Part shown: in pieces, positions 9,905 to 21,859 of the stretch | Layout of the letters: every line of letters begins with the position of its first letter | How positions within the stretch are numbered: position 1 is the first letter of the stretch | Source of the DNA: Adiantum capillus-veneris | Taxonomy: Eukaryota; Streptophyta; Polypodiopsida; Polypodiales; Pteridaceae | Length of the DNA stretch: 64,000 nt | Direction: 5' to 3' | Assembly (NCBI GenBank): GCA_014529385.2 | Contig: CM043961.1 | Span: 17,414,978-17,478,977 of the forward strand | Program-made: the position numbers and the translations under genes | The notes under the pieces: generated by a model | The model's database searches: none | Seen by the model: the letters and a program-made list of their open reading frames with translations, nothing else | Told to the model about the DNA's origin: nothing

Positions 9905-11375
9905 GCACTCAAGCGCCAATTAAAATTGGGAGCGGATAGTCCTGATGTTCATCGAAGCATGGTAAGTGTAGTTTTCTGTAAAAAATCACGTGTTTGTGAT
10001 CTTTGAAAGTGTTAATCGCTTTGACGTCTTGTAGATACGATTCTTCAATGTTGTGGACAAACTACCTGCTGCAGAGACAGACTCCGACAAATTAATTCAG
10101 AGTGTGATTAACCTGGAGAGAGCATGTTTCGAGTATGCGGAACCATTGATTGGGTTTAAATGTTATCCTTGTCTTACGACTCTATTGATACATGCTGCTT
10201 GGATTTACTCAGGTGTTTAGAGTCGAAAACATTACTAGAAGCAAATCAGGATTTTCTGAGTCGACACAAAGGTCAGCAAAAGTTAATATGCCTTAGTGCA
10301 GCTATTTAATGGAGTTTCTGACAATGTGATGCTGTCTTTTGCAGACTCTTTGCGGCATCGAGCTGCAGCAGCTGAGATGCTTCATCTTCTTTCTCCTGAA
10401 CAAAAGGCTGCGGCAGTGGAGATCTTAGAGACTTCAGTTTGCAGGCCTTGGACAAGGTTTTTTAGTTAACATGTATAGTTCAATTCGCAAATCGAGTAAG
10501 TTTTTATCTACTTGCCCGTTTCTTATGTTATTCTTTGGTAATACTTGACAGTGGTGCTCTAGTAGCTGAAGGTGTGGGGGAACGGGGTCTGAAAGACTGT
10601 TCATTTGTGTATGAGATGTTAGCCACGTCACTCAATGACCTGGATGCTGCCTCAAGTAAGTTCCAGATTGTTGCAAGCTTTTGATGGTGTTGACATTATT
10701 CAAGTGTTCAAGCAAGTTTTCAAGTTGCTCTGATTCTTAGCTGGACTCTACTTGCTTAGTCCAAATATGTTCTTGTGGTTGTTTGGAGCTATATTTGTCC
10801 AACAAAAAGCTGCAAAATGTGGGTTTTCTGTGGTGAGATGAATGTCATTACCCTGACGTCAAATGTTGAGCAGCTTGTCTCGTCTCTTCAGTCACCTCTG
10901 AAAACATTTGCTTCTCAACATTCTGTGTATGTTGTCGTCTTCTGTGAGCTCTTGGATTAGTCAACCACTTTCTCACTTGATCACTTTTTTCTAAGTTTGC
11001 ATCCCTGTCGATTGGCCATGGAGAATCTGTATGTAATCACATTTTACTGTATTGGGTTTCTTGCATAGTAAACGGATGGATGCTATCTACTGTCTGTGTT
11101 GTCCTTTGGTATGTTGGGTATGGTTGACTTGACTTGACGATGCACTACTTTTGGTGACTAAATGAAAGACTTGATCTGTGCTGTTGGCAGGATGGAAGTC
11201 AAGATGTACCGAGCTTTTCCCCTTTTCTACATTTTTTCAGGGGCCAAAGAGCTCTTCTTCGCAAGGGAGTGCGAACCATGCTTACTGCCAAAAGTTGAAG
11301 GTGGGCTATGCTCCTGCAATCCTGACTTCCAATGGTGATGTGCCTGGCTTTTCAGAACTGAAGCTTCAAGGCTAG
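9905..11375 (+). CDS. NAA15: NatA auxiliary subunit NAA15, last six exons
   Basis: C-terminal 211 residues of the ribosome-anchoring, TPR-rich partner of the NAA10 catalytic subunit, which together acetylate nascent N-termini. Exons: 9905-9961, 10035-10153, 10213-10271, 10345-10456, 10552-10655, 11191-11375 (stop TAG). All introns are GT-AG and all phases join without a stop. Recognisable blocks, matched from memory to plant and animal NAA15: the LGADSPDVHRSM-IRFFN block, LLEANQDFLSRHKDSLRHRA then AAAEMLHLLSPEQK, ALVAEGVGERGLKDC, and RWKSRC with FPFSTFF near the end. The family is ~900 residues, so about three quarters must lie upstream. No earlier exon is visible between here and the gypsy cluster, so the upstream intron either exceeds 9.9 kb or the gene is cut. 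Open exons and good splice sites favour a live gene with a giant, transposon-filled intron. Confidence 0.82.
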
Positions 11376-12184
11376 GGCCTACGATAGGGTTATATAGTGA
11401 CTTGTAGAGTTCATTTTTATAACAATAAGTGGGAGCTGTGCGAAAAAATCGTGACATGCCTTGAGAGTTGTCTCTGTATAACCGCGGCATGGTATTCCAT
11501 CAAGTTTTGTAAGCCTGCAGAGTAGGCGTAGATGTAGAAGTGCGGGATTGGTTTGGTCAAGGAACTTTACCGGCCTTTTGGGGCGAGTATTCCCATGATG
11601 TCATTTGTAATTGAGGATTTTTCATGTCTCAACAGGATTATTTATCGATCCCAAGGCAAATTGTAGTACAAGAGTGGCTTTGCCAGCTATGTCTCGACCT
11701 GCAATACCAAGTTGGCTAATTTGTGTGCATCAAATAGCTTGCCTTGTGAAGTGGTCTATGAGCAATTTCATGGTAAGCATACTTTGTTGTCACTGCCCTG
11801 GAAAGGAAGTGCCTCGTGTTCTCGTCTTTGAAATAGTAGGAGTGGATGCCTACTTATTTTTGAGTGACTCGAGGTCGAAATCAGATGAAATCTAAGCATA
11901 CTTTCCTTTCGATTTTCTAGCTGTTTCTATGTATGGACACGTCTCTCTGCCAATATATGCCTGTGCGGGAAAGAATACAGCGTACTTTTAAGTAAATCAT
12001 GGTTTTGTGTTGGGGTGTATACATTGATACCTAGTGATGTGGGTTTGGTTGTATTTGGGCTATGCTATACGGAGGTGACGGACACTAGTGGGAAGTTACT
12101 TCTACTTTATTCTTCCTGGTTTTATGCCGAGGACGAAGAATGTGAAGTGCTCGCTTGATGCGTGGTCGAGTCGTGTATTGACAT

Positions 12185-12187
<3 letters not shown>
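11376..12187 (+). other. Probable NAA15 3' UTR and downstream spacer
   Basis: No conserved coding sequence seen. The region directly follows the NAA15 stop. Short open frames here (for example 11611-11895) show no family motif. The length of the 3' UTR cannot be fixed from sequence. Confidence 0.4.
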
Positions 12188-12228
<41 letters not shown>

Positions 12229-12862
12229 GTTAGTTTCCCACAATGTTAAAATCCTCTTCGTCTTCTTCTTCCTCTCTCTCTCTACAAATTTCAGAGTCAG
12301 TTGTACAGGATTCTTGGTACTCAAAGGTGAGTGGTTTAGAGCACATAGACTAGACATAGATAGATTAGCACCCTTTCGGGAGTCTCGAAGCTCTATATCC
12401 TTTGAGAGAATTTTGTTAGCTGAGATTCTCTTTAGTACGGACATAGGTGCCAACAAACTCTACCTATATCTATGTCCTATGAAAAGAGCTTCATATATAT
12501 AGCTCTGATACTCTCATACGCTCTAGAGCTACCCATGTACCAATTCTTGAGGTAGTCAGCTTGATGCATTTCATGACTGTACTTACTTGATAGATGTGCA
12601 CCCATACTCCGTAGAGATAGAGCTTCACCTCCCTCTCTTGTGCCTCCGTCTCATATACCATGTATCTTGTATTCCAGCTTCCCATGGATGACCCCCTCTT
12701 GTCTTACCACACAACAGTTTGTTACCTTGTACTGTTGCGTTTTCTCAATAGATGGACATATATGTATATTTGATTTGTCATAGGTTGACTTCGGTCTCTA
12801 ATAGACATAAAAACATCTCTCTTTAAGCTCTCTTGGGATAGTTTCCTACGACGTGTAAATAC

Positions 12863-12921
<59 letters not shown>

Positions 12922-13522
12922 CAAGTTTTAGAGTCAGTTGTGTAGGATTCTTGGTACTCATAGGTGAGTGGTTTAGAGCACACGAACTAGACATATATCG
13001 ATAAGCACCCTTTCAGTACGACCGGATGTGTATGCAATGGAGTCTCGAAGCCTATCCTTTGAGAGAAGTCTGTTAGCTGTGATTGGCTCTCTTTAGCACG
13101 GATATAGGTGCCAACAAACTCTACCTATATCTATGTACTATGAAAAGAGCTTATATATATAGCTCTGATACTCTCATATGCTCTAGAGCTACCCATGTAC
13201 CAATTCTTGAGGTAGTCAGCTTGATGCATTTCATGATTGTACTTCCTTGATAGATGTGCACCCATACTCCGTAGAGATAGAGCTCCACCTCCCTCTTGTA
13301 TACCATGTATCTTGTATTCTAGCCTCTCATGGATGACCCCCTCCCGTCTTACCACATGACAAGAGTTTGTTACGTTGTACTTTTGTGCTTTCTTGATAGA
13401 TGAATAGATATGTATATTTGATTTGTCTCATAGGTTGACTTCGGTCTCTAATAGACATAAAAAGATCTCTCTCTTTAAGGTCTCTTGGGATAGTTTCCTA
13501 CGACGTTAAAATACTCCTTCTT

Positions 13523-13608
<86 letters not shown>
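12188..13608. repeat. Tandem pair of ~630-bp units bounded by microsatellites
   Basis: Two long copies, 12227-12834 and 12835-13486, plus the start of a third (13487-13520). They share gagtcagttgt, ggttgacttcggtctct, gataggtgccaac-like and agctacccatgtaccaattc blocks. Each unit starts ggg(a/t)tagtttcc near a CT tract: (CT)n at 12188-12226, a C run of ~34 then (CT)n at ~12864-12921, and (CT)n(CA)n at 13527-13608. No protein is visible on either strand. It looks like a locally amplified non-coding unit that carries its own microsatellite. Confidence 0.8.
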
Positions 13609-13611
<3 letters not shown>

Positions 13612-15591
13612 TGATTTCTACTTCTTTTGAAAAACCCCATTATGGTGCCGACTGTGAGGCCAAGTACATGAATGAAGTACATGCCCTGCTTGAAGGTGAA
13701 ATACAACTTGACCACTTGGGCACATGATAAACTGGAAAAGGCAACGGGAAGAACCCTCTCCTAAAGAGAGTAAAAAAGTGTCCTGGCCTCTGCCCATCAT
13801 TGTTGACATCGCTAACTGGTTGTTTTTTTGATATGGTAGTAGCTTGCATTCTTTTGTTATTTTCTCGTCCTTAGTGTTTTTCTGTTTGTTTTTGGTGTGC
13901 ACCTGCTCACACTTGCGTGTGTGCCTGCGAGAGGTGGTTGTCATTGTCAACATAGTTGATTTTTGACACTTGCCCTTCAAATTTTCAAGATTTTATGATT
14001 ATTCAAGGCATTTTGGTGCAGTTTTTGTCGGGTAACTCACATTTTCACTTGTTGATTGTCATGCTCGCAATGTACTTGGTGTACTTGTAATGATTGCTCA
14101 AAGTACATGGCCATCTGAAAATCCAGAAGTCTTTTGTGCATTGATTAGTAGGGAAGGTTGCAAGGCTATTTAATTTATGTTGCAGGGAAGAGATTCAACA
14201 CTTTTCAAAAATAGTTTTCCTTTGGGTGGCTAATCTACATGTTATCTTTCATGCTATGGAGTTGAGGTTGCAAGTTACCTTCATTGTTGCTTCGCTTGTT
14301 TGCACAAGAATTGAGTACTTGCCTTGATACCTTCTATGTGGTGAAGTGCAAGAATGATTATTTTGGAAGGATTGTTGTTAGTGAATATGATCATATGTCA
14401 ACATATCGTTTGTGTGTGTTGTGAACGGATTTAAAAGTTTATTGAGAGCTCTACCAGTGTCCATACAAGATTTCTAACAGAGAACTCAAATTGAAGAATT
14501 GTGAATTTTAGGATCACTCCCGCGTAAAAGCATTCAAGGATGGAATACATGCAAAGCCTTGGATTACTTCAAATGAGCTAGCTACCTATTCACTACAACT
14601 ACCAATTGTGAACTATGCTTTGAGCTGGTAAGCATTGTGCATATCTACGTCCAATGTTGATAAGATTGCTTCTCCAAGATGGGGTGTCAAATATCTCGTG
14701 TTTGTACCAATCAGTAGCTCAATATACCAAGGTCATACTTGGAATCACGAACCACTCGAATCCTGATGGAATATCAAGTATATTACGCACATTTTCATTG
14801 GTAATAATGAGTGGGCTAATTTGGGGACTCCTTACACCTATACAGACAAATTTTTTGTCTCATTATGGTTTCCATGGGATGGTTCAAACAATTTGTTTTC
14901 CATGGGATGGTTCAGTCAATCTGTTGTGCATGTAAATGTTTATTGTTCTCCTTACATGGAAGAATAGAGTGCACAACATCTTTCACCAAGATAACATGAT
15001 GAATGATAAAAAATAATGTTGGTTTGTGGATGATAAAATGTATGGGACCATAATTTTTAAAAGTATAATAAAGAGAGAGACATGTGACTTCTAACACACA
15101 TGTAAAAGTCAAACTACCAAATAAACCAATGCACCAACTATATGCAAATGGGGACCATAAGGCTATTTAGTTTTCCATACATCATACGTAGTGATAGACT
15201 TGAAAACCTATTTAGTACATAAGCAACTTGCATAACAATCTCACACCAAAGTTTATACAGCAAAGCTTAGATTTTGACCAATACAACACGCTATATCCAT
15301 GGGAGATTTGTTTTCCCTCTGTTGCTTGTTCTGTTATGGATGTATTCCATGTTCTAGTTGAAATGCATCAAGTTATTTATACAATTCTTCCTTGATCAAA
15401 ACAAGAGGTGACATTGTTATCAATGGAAACAAACTTCTTGGAGCTCAAGAACCTTGAAATTTATGATGTTTAGCGGTTGTACCTATGCGTGCGTAGCTTA
15501 ATTCTGCATAAAAGATATAAATATTCTGTACTTTACATTCAAACACATTTTCATATAGCAACAAATGTCTTGCAGCTCAAACATAGTATAC
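13609..15591. other. No gene recognised
   Basis: AT-rich spacer with short open frames lacking any motif or codon pattern. The last ~80 bases (15510-15590) resemble 22060-22150 on the other side of the first copia element (shared acaaatgtcttg and aaacat blocks), so they form a diverged local duplication at the insertion site. Confidence 0.4.
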
Positions 15592-15774
15592 TGTTGGGTT
15601 TCAGGCCCGTGGGGCCGGTTATGGTAGGGCAGGCGATTGCCCACTTATTCTTTTGTTCATATAGCAAATAAGGAGGAGAGCGATGTTGCTCTCTTATGCT
15701 CCACCCACAAGATTATCTGCATCCCCTTCCCCCTTCTCCTTCCCTCTCTTGCACTCTCCATCCGTGCTTCATCA
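15592..15774 (+). repeat. copia 1 5' LTR
   Basis: 183 bases, starts TGTTGGGTTTCAGG, ends CTTCATCA. Short LTR typical of small copia lineages. The 3' copy is 21860-22040. Confidence 0.9.
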
Positions 15775-15776
15775 AT

Positions 15777-15790
15777 TGGTATCAGAGCCC
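15777..15790 (+). other. copia 1 primer binding site (initiator Met tRNA)
   Basis: TGGTATCAGAGCCC begins two bases after the LTR and is complementary to the 3' end of plant initiator methionine tRNA, the usual copia primer. Confidence 0.9.
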
Positions 15791-16660
15791 AGGAGCACGG
15801 CTCTCGAGCCTGGCATCTCCGGCTCCCTATCCGCGTGTGCTCAAACCCCAAGCTTGGGAGGCATGTTCAAAAATATAGTGCAGAGCAGCAAATGCTCTCC
15901 GACAGTGATCGTGCTGCCAGAAATCGAGGTGCAAACACATGAGCCAGGCCATTAGAGCTTTGGAATCTTGAAAGCTATGGAGATCCAAGGCTAGGAAACC
16001 TTCAAAATCGACTGCTGCAACAAAATCGGACGAGGAAGCCGAGTAGCAGTACGAGGCAAGAGACAAGGCTTGCAATCCAAGGGGAGCGAGCTCTGCAGGA
16101 CAATCCAGAGCAGCAAAATCGAAAGCATTGCACACTTGAGAAGGTCGGGCAGGGAGCTTGATGCTTGCATTGAAATAGCAAGAAAATACAAAGGCTTGAA
16201 AGAGGCAATCGATTGCATCTCAAAGCAGGGAATCGGGACAATCACAGTTTCTTGGTCTGGACAATAGGCATCGACTCCTGGGGATTCCCCTACGGCTATT
16301 CGGCTAGTCACTCCCGTGCCACAGCGGGGACGACATCCACATCGGCGATTAGATCCGTTTTGACACCAATTCTCGTGTTTCGGCATCGGCTTGACATTAC
16401 TTTCATTACGTGCGGATTTTCGACATCCGACCTGACACCGGTTTCACGCGGGACGACATTTCCTCGCGGTCGATCGCTGTACTTGCTACACGCATGGGTG
16501 AGGTGCCTCTAACATAGAGAAGTGACATCGGACATTGACAGAGAGCGCACCGATCGTGCTCTACGGCACGATTTTTGACTACGACACCTTTGGCGGCTAT
16601 CCGAGTAGCGCATTTCTGCCTTGCGGTGGTAATTGGCACATAGCGACACCGACATGCAAG

Positions 16661-17107
16661 TTACAGGTTACAGGGGGACTTTTTAGTCCGTTTACACACA
16701 GATTCTACAGGTTTCCAGTTGAGTAGAACTGCAATAGCTTCATCATCCGGAATCTGCTTTTGAACTCCTAGCAACTGTTGCTTTAATGCGTTAAATTTAT
16801 TGAGGTGAGCCACCAATGATTTATCATCTTTTTTCTTTAATTTGTAGAACTGTATGAGAAAGTTGATTTTTGAGCTTGTTGATGCCGTGCCAAATTCTTT
16901 GTTTAAAACACCCCAAGCTTTTTTAGCATCCTTGATGCCGGCAATATATGAAATAACGTCGTCACCAAGTGACTGTGCAATAAGTCCCAATGCTTTTTGA
17001 TTTGCATCCACAATGACTGCTGCTGCAAACGCATCCTTATGCGGCTCTATTAAATGCCAAAGCTCTTTGCACATACATTGCCCATTGTACTTCGTGTGGA
17101 GCCATTT
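16661..17107 (-). pseudogene. Antisense copia gag (UBN2) fragment inside copia 1 leader
   Basis: On the minus strand, an open stretch reads KELWHLIEPHKD, ALGLIAQSLGDDVISYIAG, KKAWGVLNKEFG, INFLIQFYKLKKKDD and NALKQQLLGVQKQIPDDEA, the core of the UBN2/gag domain of copia elements. It is largely open but stops matching after AVLLN (~16720), and its N-terminal end fades near 17107. It is opposite in sense to its host element and unlike the host's own gag at 17615-18154, so it was inserted or captured from another copia family. Confidence 0.75.
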
Positions 17108-17614
17108 TTGGCTATTTTGGTCGTTTTTTGCGGCCGTTTTTGAGACTCGGGTTGAAAGAGCCCTTTTTGAGACTATAGTTAGTCATATTTTGTGTCTGCA
17201 TTAGCCTTTGGATGGTCGATAGCGTGAGGTTTTCTTTGAGCTGGGGTATTCTCGAATATTCAGATACCTTTGGTGATAGAGGTAGCTGGAGTCCCCCTTT
17301 ACGGTACCCTTGCCATAGGACATGTATCTGGACAGTTTTTGTGCGGTCACACAACAATGGTCTTGTGCAGTATAGGCCCAATGATTGTTCTTTTGAGCAG
17401 TTTATGCGTTTTTGAGTTGAGTTCTGACTCCTCATACAAAGGAGACTCTATCGGATTTTTTCTGCGAATCTGTTTTATGCGTTCTTGGCACTTCTAGCCG
17501 TTCATAGTAACTGTACTACATTTTGGTTGAGTTTTCACTCCTATTTTAGGGAGAACTCTGTTGAAATTGTCCCAGGCATTCGCTATAAATTTTTTTGGTT
17601 ACATTCTCTTAATC

Positions 17615-18540
17615 ATGGTTGCGAGTAATGCTTCCGTAAGAGAAGAGTACTACATCAAAAAGTTTGATGGCTCAAATTTTGTCATTTGGCGGCAGTGTAC
17701 GCAAGATGTTTCGATCAACAAAGGCTTGATAGCACCCTTGCCTGCCTGCAAGAAGAGAGAATGCGTACACTAATGATGAGTGGGATGATTTGAATGAGCG
17801 TGCTATGGCGACCATCCGCTTGCACTTTGGTGAATCCATTTACTTTACGATAATGGATAAGACCAATGCCAAAGATTTGTGGGATGCTCTATGTCAAGCG
17901 CTTGGGATGGCAACAACGCCTCGAACAAGGTTTTCTTGATGGAGAAATTGATGCGCATGAACATGAAAGAAGGCAGTAATGTTAGTTCTCATTTGAACGA
18001 GTTCAACAACGTGTTTTCACAATCTACTTCAAAAGGTCTCAATTTCGATGATGAAATGAAGGCCATTTTCTTGCTATGTTTTCTACCATCGTCATGGGAT
18101 ACTTTCAACACAGCCATAAGTAATTTTGCACCAATGGCAGCTAGAGTTTGGTAGTGTTGCTAGTGCGTTGCTCACCGAGGAGATTCGACGTCAATCTCTT
18201 GATGCACGTGGGCATGGTGATGCATATGTGGCTAGTGGAAATCATGACAAAAAGAGAATTTCAAAAGTAGCGTGGTCATAGCCGCGATCATTCACAAGAT
18301 CACAGGCAAAGTCGTAGCAAGAGTCGCGGCAAAGACATGCGAAATGTAGAGTGTTACTACTACCATAAAAAGCTTGAAGAAAGATTGCCGCATAATGCAG
18401 CGTGATAAGGGCAAGGAGAAAGCAAAGTCTGACAAACCTAAAAACAACGTGAAGATTGAAGAGCTTAATCTGGTTGAGTATCCAACCATTGAAAAAGTTT
18501 CTGAAGTGCCAAATGATGTGTTGATTTCACATCGGATTTG
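17615..18540 (+). pseudogene. copia 1 gag
   Basis: Starts at ATG 17615 (MVASNASVREEYYIKKFDGS) and shifts frame near 17770. It continues through LHFGESIYF, KDLWDAL, VFLMEKLMRMNMKEG and VSSHLNEFNNVF, the copia UBN2 gag core (open 17879-18154). A zinc-knuckle remnant near 18347 reads VECYYYHKK, where the second Cys of CX2C is Tyr. Several shifts and stops; not functional. Confidence 0.8.
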
Positions 18541-20100
18541 AGTCCTAATGCATTGTTAGCTCATGATGAATGTTATGCCAGAATTGGATTGTGGACTCAA
18601 GTGTGCTAGCTTTCATGTGACTCCTCACAAGGAGTGGTTTTCTACGTACACTGCCACACATGGCAGGGTGAAACTAGGCAATTCTTATGAGCTTGATATA
18701 TGCAATGTGGGTAGCATCAAGTTTTCTATGCGTAATAGCACTGAGTTTATGCTGCATAATGTTAGACATGTACCTAAATTGACAAACAGTTTGATGTCAG
18801 TTAGACAACTGGATGATATGGGTTATACCACTATATTTTCTCATGGTTCTTGAAATATCAAGAAGGGAAATCTGGTCATGCTTAAAGGCCAAAAGTTTGG
18901 CTCATTGTACTCACTTTATGTTTCTTCTGTGAAATGGAATTCTATTTGTGTAGACGAGCTTCCGTCTACAGAGTTGTGGCATAGCCGGCTAGGACATATG
19001 AGTCAAAAGGGAATGAAAGTCTTGCAACGTTCTAGTTATATCCCCATGTTAGATTACTCTAACTTCTCTTTATGTGAGCATTGTATCTATGGCAAACAGA
19101 TAGGTTGACATCACCGCCTTTGGACAAGGAGTTAAGGAGTCCTCTAGATCTCGTTCATAGCGACTTGTGCGGACCTATGCCAGTCAAATTTGTAGGGGAA
19201 GCGTTATACTTCCTAACATTCATAGACGACTCTACTAGAAAGGTGTGGGTTTACCTTTTGAAGCAAAAGAGCGATGTCTTTAATGTCTTTCAAAAGTTCT
19301 TAGCATTAGTCGAGAACCAATCGGGTAGAAAGCTTAAAGCTTTGCACAGTGATAATGGAGGTGAGTACATTTCCTTCGAGTTCAAGGATTTTTGTAGCAA
19401 AAGATGCATTAGACGATAGTTTACCACTCCTTACACACCCACCCAAAACGGTGTGGGTGAGAGAATGAATAGAACCATTTAGGAACATGTCACTTCTATG
19501 TTGTCTACAGCCAACTTACCTTGAGAATTTTAGGGAGAAGCTGTTACGACGATTGCTTTCTTGATAAATCGGTCACATAGTACACCACTAAAGTACAAGG
19601 TTCCGTAGGAGATGTGGATGGGAAAAAGCCCAATTATGACAAATTACGTATATTTGGGTGTGAGGCATTCTCACATGTACCAAAAGCGCTTAAACAAAAG
19701 CTAGACCCCAAATCACACAAGTCCATCTTCATTGGATATGGTGTAGACATAGAGATGAGATATCATCTCTGACACCCGTAATCTAAGAAGGTCATACGCA
19801 GCTCACAGGTGATATTCAACGAGTCTAAGATGCATAAAAAGCCAGTGAGAGACATTGAGTATCGTAGAGTACGGTTTGAGGATGTCTCCTCACCGCCAGT
19901 TACACAGAACGTTGGACGTGTTAGTGATGTACCTCCACAAGTACAAACACACATGTTACTTTAGAGAGAGCGGAATCCAACAGTCCGGCACTTTGGAGAT
20001 CTACTCGTATATCTCGTGCACCTGAGCGTTTTGAGCCAGGATTGGACTACTTATTAGTCTCACTGATTGCGGTGAACCCACTTGCTACAAAGAGGCCATT
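18541..20100 (+). pseudogene. copia 1 protease and integrase
   Basis: Protease block ASFHVTPHKEWFSTY near 18605. The preceding WIVDS is in another frame, because a small indel sits exactly at the D-S-G active-site triplet (~18595). GAG-pre-integrase (ELWHSRLGHMSQKGMKVL, ~18970-19020; CEHCIYGK) and the integrase core follow: VHSDLCGPM, TFIDDSTRKVWVY and LHSDNGGEY (19141-19380), then YTPTQNGVGER (~19430). Two Asp and the Glu of the DDE triad are visible but spread over frames broken at 19108, 19419, 19482 and beyond. Confidence 0.8.
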
Positions 20101-21760
20101 CAAATGAACGATACCGTAAAGTGAGAACAGGCTATGCAATTTGAGTATAATTTGATTTTAGTCAAAATGGAGCTTGGGAATTGACAGAGTTACCTGCAAG
20201 TAAACAGGCATCGCCATGGAAATGGGTGTACAAAAAGAGGTATATCACAGATGATCCCGAGCCTAAGTATAAGGCCACATTGGTTGCTAAAGGGTTCAAG
20301 GAAACGGAAGGCATGGAGTTCGACGAAATCTTTTCTCAAGTGATCGAGATGATTGCATTGTGTCTTGTTCTTGGACTAGTAGCCATTGAGGATTTGGAAT
20401 TGGTCCAAATGGATGTGAGACAACATTTCGTCACAGGGATCTTGAAGAGGATGTTTACATGAAACAACCAGAGGGTTTTGCGATAAAGCCTGAGAAGCTA
20501 ACACGGGTAGAACTGGTTTGTAGACTCAAGAAAGCTTTGTATGGATTAAAGCAAGGCTCAAGGCAATGGTATATCAAGTTTGATAAGTACATTCAATCCA
20601 GAGGGTTTTGCAATAAAGCCTTAGAAGCCAACGCGGGTAGAACTGGTTTCTAGACTCAAGAAAGATTTGTATGGATTAAAGCAAGGCTCAAGGAAATGGT
20701 ACATCAAGATTGATAAGTACATTCAGTCCCAGGGGTACATATGGAGCCAAGAGGATCATTGCTTGTACACAAAGAGGTTGAACGATGGTTCCCTTATCAT
20801 TCTCATTTGTACGTGGATGATATGCTTATAGCCAGGAAGTCAAAATATGAGATTTCACTTCTCAAGGATGCGTTAAGCAAGCAATTTGCTATGAAAGATT
20901 TGGGCGATGCACATCACTTTCTTGGTATGTGTATCGAGAGAGATCGCAAACATGGTATACTTGAACTTTCGCAGGAAGAGTATATTCACAAGGTCTTGCA
21001 ACGTTTTAATATGCAAGGGGGAAAGCATTGAGTATCCCAATGGCAGTATACGAAAAACTTAGCAAGCATGATTGTACCAAATCGGATGCTGAAAAGGTAG
21101 AGATAGCAAAGGTGCCGTATTCTTTGGTAGTTGGTAGTCTTATGTTTGCCATGGTTAGCACACGGCCAGACATTGCATATGCACTAGGAGTGGTTAACAG
21201 GTTTATGGAAAATCCAGGAAGAAAGCACTGGGAAGCAGTGATGCACATCTTGAGATATATCAAGGGCTCAGCTAGCAAGTGCTTACACTTTGGGAACAGT
21301 GATGCATCCATAGTTGGATACACTGATTCGGATTATACGGGTTGTGTGGACACTAGGCGATCCACATGTGGCTACATTTTCTTGTTTGTTGCAGCGGTAG
21401 TTTCTTGGAGATCATGTATCCATAATTGCACGTCATCTTCCACCACTGAGGTAGAGTATGTTGTAGTTTCTAGTTCCAACAAGAAAGCTGTGTGGTTATC
21501 TCGTCTAGTGGGAGATTTTGGTATACACCAGATTCTAGTGCTACATTGCGACAGTTAGAGTGCGATTGCATTAGCAAAGAACCCTATGTTTTACTCCAAG
21601 TTGAAACACATAAGAGGCATGTATCATGTGGTACGGGATATTTTTGCTAGCAAACACATTGAGTTAGTCAAAGTTCACACGGATAAAAACCCAGCTGCTG
21701 CTCTAACAAAGAGCCTAGCCTCAGAGCGGTTCACACATTGTATATAGATGATGGACGTAG
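20101..21760 (+). pseudogene. copia 1 reverse transcriptase and RNase H
   Basis: RT blocks: WKWVYKKRYITDD, VAKGFKE, KKALYGLKQGSRQWY, then LYVDDMLIA (~20808) carrying the YVDD box. A 130-bp tandem duplication (20468-20727) breaks RT between the GLKQ block and YVDD. The RNase H segment 21028-21558 is open and well kept: RPDIAYALGVVNRFMENPG, YTDSDYTGC (Asp), TTEVEY (Glu), LHCDS (Asp), then a TAG; the tail HIELVKVHTDKNPAA ends near 21745. A polypurine tract (caagtggga) lies just before the 3' LTR. Confidence 0.85.
20468..20727 (+). repeat. 130-bp tandem duplication in copia 1 RT
   Basis: The segment starting ccagagggttttgc at 20468 repeats at 20598 with gtagaactggttt, tttgtatggattaaagcaag and gataagtacattca at the same spacing. 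130 is not divisible by three, so the copy shifts the RT frame. Confidence 0.9.
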
Positions 21761-21859
21761 GGTGAAGCTACAGTCATGCTTCACGGTTTTGTACATTTGT
21801 ACATAGTAGCCCCCACATTCTTTAGCCACTTGGGCCACGTTGGCCTTCAAGTGGGATAT

